Below are positions 5,794 to 11,422 of a stretch of DNA of 11,422 nt, piece by piece. Source of the stretch: Chloroflexota bacterium (GTDB taxonomy: Bacteria; Chloroflexota; Chloroflexia; Thermomicrobiales; UBA6265). The DNA lies in contig JAEZJB010000389.1 in assembly GCA_023415845.1 (NCBI GenBank), positions 1 through 11,422 on the forward strand, read 5' to 3'. Below the pieces are notes generated by a model. It had not been told where the DNA came from. It saw only the letters and a list, made by a program, of their open reading frames with translations, and did no database searches. The translations under genes were made by a program, and so were the position numbers. Each line of letters starts with the position of its first letter. Position 1 is the first letter of the stretch.

Positions 5794-6918
5794 ATGGCCG
5801 ACAACACGATCAAGCAACTCTATTCCGCCGAAGGTCAGAGCGTCTGGCAGGACGACATCTCCCGCGACATGCTCAATTCCGGCCTGCTGCAGCAGCGGAT
5901 CGACCTTGGAATTCGTGGCGTTACCTCCAACCCCACCATCTTCCAGAAGGCGATCGCCAGCGGCAAGGCCTATGACGAGGACATCACTCGTCTCCTCGGC
6001 AACGACCTCGCCGTCGAAGAAATCTTCCAGACGCTTGCCGTCAAGGACATCCAGGACGCCTGCGATCTCTTCCGGCCGCTTTACGATGAGTCGAACGGCA
6101 CCGATGGCTTCGTCTCGCTCGAAGTGCTTCCCTCCCTCGCCCGCGACACCCAGGGCACGCTCGACAACGCCCGCACCCTGTGGAGCGCAGTCGATCGGCC
6201 GAATCTGATGGTCAAGGTTCCGGGCACCGAGGAAGGCGTTCCGGCGATCGAGGAGCTGCTCTACGAGGGCATCAACATCAATGTCACCCTGCTCTTCTCG
6301 CTAACCAATTACGAGCGGGTTGCCCGGGCCTACATTGGTGCCCTGATCCGGCGCAATGATGACGGGCTGCCCATCGATCGCATTGCGTCGGTCGCTTCCT
6401 TCTTCGTCTCCCGCGTCGACACCGCCGCCGACAAGTTGCTCGACGCCAATGGCTCGCCCGAAGCGCAGGCACTGAAGGGGAAGGTGGCGGTCGCCAATGC
6501 GCAGCTTGCCTACGAACTCTTCCAGGGACTCTTCGGTTCCGATCAGTGGCGCGTGCTCGAAGCCGCCGGCGCCCGCGTCCAGCGACCGCTGTGGGCCTCC
6601 ACTGGCACCAAGAATCCGGCCTACAGCGACGTGCTGTACGTGGACACCCTGATTGGCCCGGACACCGTCAACACGATGCCGGTACCCACCATCGAAGCGT
6701 TCCTCGACCACGGAACCGTGGCCCGCACCGTCGACCAGGACTATGCAGGAGCCCACGCGGTGGTCGACGGCCTGGCCGACCTTGGCATCTCGCTGGAAGA
6801 GATCACCACCACGCTCGAAACCGAGGGCATCAACTCCTTCGTCGCCTCCTTTGATGACCTGCTCGCCGGCGTCGAAGGCAAGCGTCAGTCCCTCGCCCAG
6901 GTTGCCGGCGACAACTGA
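5794..6918 (+). CDS. tal: Transaldolase, 374 aa (long TalA/actinobacterial-type)
   Basis: Transfers a three-carbon dihydroxyacetone unit from sedoheptulose-7-phosphate to glyceraldehyde-3-phosphate, giving erythrose-4-phosphate and fructose-6-phosphate; cytoplasmic. Visible motifs of the TIM-barrel enzyme: GVTSNPTIF (42-50, signature 1), FVSLEVLPSLARDTQGT (106-122), and NLMVKVPGTEEG (137-148) with Lys141 as the Schiff-base lysine. These are followed by GININVTLLFSLTNYERVA (159-177) and FFVSRVD (203-209). At 374 aa it matches the longer class seen in mycobacteria and cyanobacteria, not the ~215-aa or ~317-aa forms. GGAAAGGA lies eight bases before the ATG. It sits between tkt and gnd, and its stop is followed within 20 bp by a perfect palindromic hairpin. 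Confidence 0.96.
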   Translation: MADNTIKQLYSAEGQSVWQDDISRDMLNSGLLQQRIDLGIRGVTSNPTIFQKAIASGKAYDEDITRLLGNDLAVEEIFQTLAVKDIQDACDLFRPLYDESNGTDGFVSLEVLPSLARDTQGTLDNARTLWSAVDRPNLMVKVPGTEEGVPAIEELLYEGININVTLLFSLTNYERVARAYIGALIRRNDDGLPIDRIASVASFFVSRVDTAADKLLDANGSPEAQALKGKVAVANAQLAYELFQGLFGSDQWRVLEAAGARVQRPLWASTGTKNPAYSDVLYVDTLIGPDTVNTMPVPTIEAFLDHGTVARTVDQDYAGAHAVVDGLADLGISLEEITTTLETEGINSFVASFDDLLAGVEGKRQSLAQVAGDN

Positions 6919-6935
6919 TTTGACAGGCAGAGAAC

Positions 6936-6963
6936 GACAGACCGGCCACGTGGCCGGTCTGTC
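6936..6963. terminator. Perfect 28-bp palindrome between tal and gnd (RNA hairpin)
   Basis: The left half GACAGACCGGCCAC is the exact reverse complement of the right half. In RNA it gives a 12-bp, GC-rich stem with an ACGU loop. It lies 17 bp after the tal stop and 23 bp before the gnd start. The bases after it (ATTGTGAAC) are not a U-tract, so it is unlikely to be an efficient intrinsic terminator; an mRNA-stabilising or processing hairpin, partial attenuator or DNA operator are alternatives. Confidence 0.5.
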
Positions 6964-6986
6964 ATTGTGAACAGGGGAGAGACAGC

Positions 6987-8438
6987 ATGGTTGAAGCAAC
7001 AGGCAAACGCCACGTCGGCGTGGTGGGACTGGCGGTCATGGGTGAGAACCTCGCCCTCAACATCGCCCGCAACGGGTTCGCGCCCGCCGTCTACAACCGG
7101 ACAGCCGCTCGTACCGAAGAGTTTCTCGCCACTCGCGGTCGGGATACGGAGATCCTCGGCACCTTCACGCTCGAAGAGTTCGTGAATTCGCTGGAACGCC
7201 CGCGCCGGATCCTGCTGATGGTGAAGGCTGGACCAGCGGTTGACGCCGTTGCCAATGAAATCGCCGAGTTCCTCGAGGAAGGCGACATCATCATCGATGG
7301 CGGCAACTCCCTCTACACCGACACGGAACGGCGGTCCGCCGAGTATGCGGCTCGTGGGCTCCAGTTCGTGGGCATGGGTGTATCCGGCGGCGAAGAGGGT
7401 GCGCTCTGGGGTCCATCGTTGATGCCGGGCGGACCGTTCGATGCCTACGAGCAACTCAAGCCGATGCTCGAAGCGATTGCCGCCAAGTCGGAATATGGCC
7501 CCTGCGTCACGCATATCGGACCAGGTGGCGCTGGCCATTACGTCAAAATGGTGCACAACGGCATTGAGTATGGCGACATGCAGCTGATTGCCGAAGCCAC
7601 GCATATCATGCGTCGGGCACTTGGCATGACCCTCCCCGAGATCGGCGAGGTGTTTGCTCGCTGGAACACCGGCAAGCTCGAATCGTTCCTGATCGAGATT
7701 TCGGCCAAGGTGGCGGGATACATCGATCCGATGACCGGCAGGCCATTGGTCGAGGTCATTCTCGACCAGGCCGAACAGAAGGGCACCGGCCGCTGGACCA
7801 GCATCAGTTCCTACGAGCTTGGTACCCCGATCCCGGTGATCGACTCGGCTGTCAATGCGCGGGCGATTTCCTCGATGAAGGACCTCCGGCTGTTCGCGAG
7901 CACCATCCTTACAGGCCCGGGTTCTGACGGCGAGCCAATGCCTGCCGCTCCCGACCGCGCCGCAGCCATCGACGCGCTGGAGGACGCCCTTTACTTCGCC
8001 AAGATATCCTCCTACGCCCAGGGCATCGCCCTGCTGCGGTCAGCATCCACAACGTACAACTGGGATCTCGATATCGCCGAGATCGCCCGGATCTGGACCG
8101 CCGGATGCATCATCCGGGCTCGCCTGCTGGCCCCGATCATGGATGCCTACAAGGCCGATCCTGATCTGCAGAACCTGATGTTTGCCCCGTATTTCACGGA
8201 CGAGATCAACTCTGGCATGCCCGCCGTGCGGTCCACGGTCTCCACGGCCGTTGCCTTCGGCATCCCGGTTCCGGCCTTCTCCGCCGCGTTGAGCTACGTC
8301 GACGCGTACCGCACGGCCACCCTGCCGGCCGACTTCATCCAGGGCTTGCGCGACTATTTCGGTGCCCACACCTATCGCCGCACCGATCTCGAAGGCGTGT
8401 TCCATACCGAGTGGATGGAAATTTCGGCCAACTCCTGA
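6987..8438 (+). CDS. gnd: 6-phosphogluconate dehydrogenase, decarboxylating, 483 aa
   Basis: Oxidatively decarboxylates 6-phosphogluconate to ribulose-5-phosphate with formation of NADPH, third step of the oxidative pentose phosphate pathway. The N-terminal Rossmann domain has GLAVMGENLALN (14-25). NRT (37-39) after the second strand is the set that binds the 2'-phosphate of NADP in this family, so NADP use is expected. Further motifs are IIDGGNSLYTDTERR (102-116), GVSGGEEGALWGPSLMPGG (131-149), and HYVKMVHNGIEYGDMQLIAE (184-203) with catalytic Lys187 and Glu194. The all-helical C-terminal domain is complete and the length fits the long dimeric class (about 470-485 aa). GGGGAG ends seven bases before the ATG. 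Its place between tal and zwf departs from the common actinobacterial tkt-tal-zwf-opcA order. Confidence 0.97.
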   Translation: MVEATGKRHVGVVGLAVMGENLALNIARNGFAPAVYNRTAARTEEFLATRGRDTEILGTFTLEEFVNSLERPRRILLMVKAGPAVDAVANEIAEFLEEGDIIIDGGNSLYTDTERRSAEYAARGLQFVGMGVSGGEEGALWGPSLMPGGPFDAYEQLKPMLEAIAAKSEYGPCVTHIGPGGAGHYVKMVHNGIEYGDMQLIAEATHIMRRALGMTLPEIGEVFARWNTGKLESFLIEISAKVAGYIDPMTGRPLVEVILDQAEQKGTGRWTSISSYELGTPIPVIDSAVNARAISSMKDLRLFASTILTGPGSDGEPMPAAPDRAAAIDALEDALYFAKISSYAQGIALLRSASTTYNWDLDIAEIARIWTAGCIIRARLLAPIMDAYKADPDLQNLMFAPYFTDEINSGMPAVRSTVSTAVAFGIPVPAFSAALSYVDAYRTATLPADFIQGLRDYFGAHTYRRTDLEGVFHTEWMEISANS

Positions 8439-8445
8439 GTGCTCC

Positions 8446-8487
8446 ACCGCCCCAGCCAGTTCCGGACAGGAAGGCGGCTGGGGCGGT
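8446..8487 (+). terminator. Strong hairpin after gnd (attenuator or processing site)
   Basis: ACCGCCCCAGCC (8446-8457) pairs perfectly with GGCTGGGGCGGT (8476-8487), a 12-bp GC-rich stem with an 18-nt loop in which TTCC/GGAA can pair further. It begins eight bases after the gnd stop. No T-run follows directly; TTTTT comes only 21 bases later (8509-8513), so a canonical intrinsic terminator is not clear. It could weaken read-through into zwf or protect the upstream mRNA. Confidence 0.5.
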
Positions 8488-8669
8488 ACAGTTAACAGAA
8501 GAGGCCGCTTTTTGGGGCTCTTGCCTCGACGGCGCCGACCACCAGCTTCCGCACCCGGGTAGTCCACATCCACACGTCGTGGTCACCCCCACTACTGGTC
8601 ACTGATGGTCCGATCCGATCCGACACATTCACCAGGTTTCACCAAGCGATGCCTGCGAGAGGCAATACC

Positions 8670-10328
8670 ATGCCAGACCACCACTCCGCTCCTCCGGTAG
8701 AGGACTTCCCGGCACCACCGTTCTCAACTCAGGTCGATGTCGATCACGTCGGACACCAGTTCGACCTGACCGATCGGCTAACCCAGCAGAACACGAACCC
8801 GCTCCGGGCCGGGCTGCGACTCGAACGAATTCCGGCTCCCTGTGTGATGGTCATCTTTGGGGTAACCGGCGATCTCACCGCCCGCAAGTTGATGCCATCG
8901 CTCTATGATCTCGCCGTGGGTCATCCCCTGCCGGAGGGATTCTCCATCGTCGGTGTCTCTCACCGCGACTGGGACGACGAGACCTTCCGGGCCGAGATGA
9001 AGAAGGCGGTCAAGGAGGGCGCCCGCGCACCGGTCACCGAGGAGTCGTGGGAACTCTTCGCCCAGGGCCTCTTCTATGTTCGCGGCGATTTCGACAGCGA
9101 CGATGTCTACAACCGCCTCAACCAGCGGCTGGAAACCATCGACGAAGAACGACGCGCGCAGGGCAATCGTCTCTTCTACCTTGCCACGTCGCCGGTCTTC
9201 TACGCGCCGATCATCAAGCACCTCGGCGCCTCGGGCCTCGCCAAGCGGCAGGACATCTACTACAACCGGCCCGAGGGCTGGAACCGGATCGTGATCGAGA
9301 AGCCGTTTGGCCGCGACGTCGAGAGCGCACGTGAGCTCAACGCGCAGATCGGCGCGGTCTTCTCCGAACGCCAGATCTACCGAATCGACCACTACCTCGG
9401 CAAGGAAACCGTCCAGAACGTCCTCGCCTTCCGGTTTGCCAATGCCCTCTTCGAGCCGGTCTGGAACCGGCAATACGTCGACTCGGTCCAGATCACGGTG
9501 GCCGAGGCAATCGGCGTCGAGGGGCGCGGTGCGTACTACGAGGACTCTGGCGCACTACGCGACATGATGCAGAGCCACATGTTGCAGCTGCTGGCGGTGA
9601 TCGCGATGGAGCCGCCCGCGCTGTTCAACGGCAACGCCCTGCGCGACGAGAAGGTCAAGGTCCTGCGCGCGGTGGTGCCGCCGGTCGGCGAAGAAGTCAA
9701 TGTCAAGACGGTCCGCGGCCAGTACGAAGCCGGTTTCGTCAGTGGGCGAGAACTTGGCGCCTATCGCGACGAAAAGGGGGTTCGGCCGCTCTCGCGCACC
9801 GAGACGTACGCCGCCGTGCAGCTTGAAATCGAGAACTGGCGCTGGGCTGGCGTTCCCTTCTACCTGCGAACTGGCAAGCGCCTGCCGCGCCGCGTCACGG
9901 AAATCGCCATCGAGTTCAAGCAGGTTCCGCACCTCATGTTCCAGTCGGTTGGTGATCTCGACCTGACGCCGAATGTGATCTCGATGCGGATCCAGCCGGA
10001 CGAAGGCATCGCCCTCAAGTTCGCCGCCAAGGTGCCAGGCCCGTCCACCCAGCTGCGACCGGTGCGAATGGACTTCCTCTACGGCACCTCATTTGGCGAA
10101 GCAGGCCCCGACGCCTACGAGCGCCTGTTGCTCGACGCGATGCTGGGCGACCCGACCCTGTTCGCCCGCCGCGACGAAGTGGAAACGGCCTGGAACCTGA
10201 TGCAACCCATCCTCGACGGGTGGGACGAACTGCCAACTCCGGTCTATCCCTACGAGTCCGGCACCTGGGGCCCGGCCAAGGCCGATGCCATGATGCGCCG
10301 CGAAGGCCGTGAATGGCGACGCCCCTAG
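8670..10328 (+). CDS. zwf: Glucose-6-phosphate 1-dehydrogenase, 552 aa, with N-terminal extension
   Basis: Oxidises glucose-6-phosphate to 6-phosphogluconolactone with reduction of NADP, the entry step of the oxidative branch. Motifs: GVTGDLTARKLMPSLYDL (64-81, nucleotide-binding loop), EKPFG (210-214), RIDHYLGKE (238-246, with the Asp240-His241 dyad), the expected base His303 in QSHMLQ, and TGKRLP (401-406). Residues 1-55 are an acidic, His- and Pro-rich extension ahead of the Rossmann fold, longer than the roughly 490-510 aa typical enzyme. The ATG at 8670 is preferred because GAGAGG lies seven bases upstream; an in-frame ATG at 8649 would add seven residues but lacks a good ribosome-binding site. 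Only one cysteine (Cys58) is present. The stop overlaps the opcA ribosome-binding site, so co-translation with OpcA is likely. Confidence 0.96.
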   Translation: MPDHHSAPPVEDFPAPPFSTQVDVDHVGHQFDLTDRLTQQNTNPLRAGLRLERIPAPCVMVIFGVTGDLTARKLMPSLYDLAVGHPLPEGFSIVGVSHRDWDDETFRAEMKKAVKEGARAPVTEESWELFAQGLFYVRGDFDSDDVYNRLNQRLETIDEERRAQGNRLFYLATSPVFYAPIIKHLGASGLAKRQDIYYNRPEGWNRIVIEKPFGRDVESARELNAQIGAVFSERQIYRIDHYLGKETVQNVLAFRFANALFEPVWNRQYVDSVQITVAEAIGVEGRGAYYEDSGALRDMMQSHMLQLLAVIAMEPPALFNGNALRDEKVKVLRAVVPPVGEEVNVKTVRGQYEAGFVSGRELGAYRDEKGVRPLSRTETYAAVQLEIENWRWAGVPFYLRTGKRLPRRVTEIAIEFKQVPHLMFQSVGDLDLTPNVISMRIQPDEGIALKFAAKVPGPSTQLRPVRMDFLYGTSFGEAGPDAYERLLLDAMLGDPTLFARRDEVETAWNLMQPILDGWDELPTPVYPYESGTWGPAKADAMMRREGREWRRP

Positions 10329-10337
10329 GAGGTTTCC

Positions 10338-11422
10338 ATGGTTGCCAAGTCCGAACCCCGACCAGTGCTCGCGACCACCTTCGAGTCAGCGACGCTGGAC
10401 ACCGGGGCCATCCACGATGAACTCAACCGGTTGTGGGCCCAACTCGGCGGACCACCGCATGGTGGGCAGTGGCCAGGCGAAATGATCGCCGACTCCCACT
10501 TCGGTGGCGGCGGCCTGATGCGGGCGAATACGCTGAACTTGGTGGCGGCGGCTCACAACATGCGCGATGCGGAGTTGATTACCGACACCATCTCCCGCAT
10601 GCACGATTTCCTGCCGTCGCGCACGATCATCCTCATCGCCCAGGATCCTGCCGAGGAAGCGGGCGAGACCGTCTTCCACGTGCACCTTGAACTCAAGGAG
10701 CAGGTGACCGGCAAGGATGTGCCGGCCCTGCATTTCGAGACGATCACCATCATGGCGGGACAGGCCCAGTTGGCCAACCTGCCGAGCCTGGTGTCGCCGC
10801 TGCTTTCCGCCGAACTGCCTGACTTCCTGTGGTGGCCAGCTGGTGACTTCGCCACGAACGCCCTGTTCGGTGAGCTCCAGGAACTCGTCGACCGGGCGGT
10901 GATCGACAGTGCCCAACTGGGCAACGACATCACCGGCCTGACTGTTCTCCGCTCGCTGTTTGGCGAGACTGATGAGGACGCACCGATCTTCGGCGACTTC
11001 ACCTGGCTCCGCCTCTCGCCCTGGCGCCAGCTCATTGCCCAGTTCTTCGATCCACACGATGTCCAGGAATGCCTTTCGACGATCGAAGAGGTCACGATCT
11101 CCTATGCCGACCTCCGCGACGATGGTTCCTCCGGACTCGCCGCTGCGGTCCTGACCGTGGGGTGGCTGGCAAGCCGGCTCGGATGGCAGGTCGTCGAACC
11201 GCTGGAGAAGCGCAAGGCAGGCGGCTGGACGGCTCCATTGCGGGCCACCGATGGTGATCGGCCGCGGGACATTTCGTTGCGGCTGCTGCCCGACCGCAGC
11301 CCGCATGCCATCTTTTCCCTTCGCCACATCGAGATTCTCTCGGGAGGCCAGCATCCGGGCAAGTTCCGGATCGAGCGGACCGATGCCGATGACATGGTGA
11401 CGAGCAGCCAGACTGAAACCGT
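10338..11422 (+). CDS. opcA: Glucose-6-phosphate dehydrogenase assembly protein OpcA (cut by right edge)
   Basis: OpcA is the partner that assembles or activates G6PDH in cyanobacteria and actinobacteria. The visible 361 codons show the family pattern: MRANTLNLVAAAH (61-73), the strand RTIILIAQDP (95-104), ETITIMAGGQA-like beta segment (134-144), LPDFLWWPAG (160-169), DRAVIDS (185-191), GDFTWLRLSPWRQLIAQFF (219-237) and GWLASRLGW (275-283). The visible part is already longer than the ~300-aa mycobacterial protein, and the end is not seen. The ATG follows AGGAGG by five bases, and that Shine-Dalgarno overlaps the zwf stop codon (TAG GAGG), strong evidence for coupled expression. One cysteine (Cys245) is present in the visible part. 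Family assignment rests on motifs and on its position after zwf. Confidence 0.92.
   Translation, partial: MVAKSEPRPVLATTFESATLDTGAIHDELNRLWAQLGGPPHGGQWPGEMIADSHFGGGGLMRANTLNLVAAAHNMRDAELITDTISRMHDFLPSRTIILIAQDPAEEAGETVFHVHLELKEQVTGKDVPALHFETITIMAGQAQLANLPSLVSPLLSAELPDFLWWPAGDFATNALFGELQELVDRAVIDSAQLGNDITGLTVLRSLFGETDEDAPIFGDFTWLRLSPWRQLIAQFFDPHDVQECLSTIEEVTISYADLRDDGSSGLAAAVLTVGWLASRLGWQVVEPLEKRKAGGWTAPLRATDGDRPRDISLRLLPDRSPHAIFSLRHIEILSGGQHPGKFRIERTDADDMVTSSQTET

Noticed and set aside
8580..8623. TGGTCAC repeats (8580-8586, 8596-8602) and tandem CCGAT units upstream of zwf
   Set aside because: The copies are short and G/C-rich, close to chance level for this composition, and no -10/-35 pair was found next to them.
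10386..11354. Minus-strand reading frame of 322 codons opposite opcA
   Set aside because: The plus strand carries OpcA with family motifs and an ideal ribosome-binding site; the antisense product has no recognisable domain.
1..11422. Mobile elements, CRISPR arrays, tRNA, rRNA or defence systems
   Set aside because: No transposase or integrase, no regularly spaced repeats, no tRNA-like cloverleaf and no rRNA stretch were noticed by eye; all firm genes are housekeeping or regulatory.

Overview
The window looks like a chromosomal segment of a GC-rich bacterium (G+C above 60% by eye, strong G/C preference at third codon positions). A glucose-6-phosphate dehydrogenase followed at once by its partner OpcA, a long (~370 aa) TalA-type transaldolase and an actinobacterial-type G6PDH suggest Chloroflexota (Thermomicrobia-like) or, less likely, Actinobacteria. 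This assignment is inference from gene content; no phylogeny could be run. There are no mobile elements, CRISPR arrays, tRNAs or rRNAs, and I see no sign of recent transfer.

Left part (1-3087), mixed small transcription units. The minus strand carries the N-terminal 244 codons of an M20 amidohydrolase running off the left edge. A plus-strand 89-aa orphan protein (963-1232) starts divergently from it. Then comes a minus-strand three-gene unit, read right to left: a MerR-family regulator (2658-2176), a flavin-reductase-like FMN-binding protein (2174-1620) and a 124-aa protein of unknown function (1620-1246). The junctions are TGA-A-ATG and TGATG, so the three are probably translationally coupled. 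A 65-aa two-helix membrane protein (2890-3087) lies divergently from the MerR gene.

Middle gap (3088-3600, 513 bp). It is non-coding. It holds a tetraloop hairpin, a GC-rich hairpin followed by TTTT (weak terminator candidate), an AT-richer stretch with a possible promoter, a perfect 17-bp dyad (3375-3391), and an extended -10 promoter (3464-3472). It is the control region of the operon to its right.

Right part (3601-11422), a pentose phosphate pathway operon on the plus strand: transketolase, transaldolase, 6-phosphogluconate dehydrogenase, glucose-6-phosphate dehydrogenase and opcA (cut by the right edge). Together these enzymes oxidise glucose-6-phosphate to ribulose-5-phosphate with NADPH production and recycle pentoses to glycolytic sugars. 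6-phosphogluconolactonase is the only step of the oxidative branch not seen; it may lie beyond the right edge. Two strong hairpins (6936-6963 and 8446-8487) divide the operon into tkt-tal, gnd and zwf-opcA blocks, which suggests RNA-level tuning or partial attenuation.

I found no clearly new biological system. The points most worth a second look are the 28-bp perfect palindrome between tal and gnd, the 17-bp dyad upstream of tkt, the coupled MerR/flavin reductase/orphan unit, and the near absence of cysteines in the Zwf/OpcA pair.
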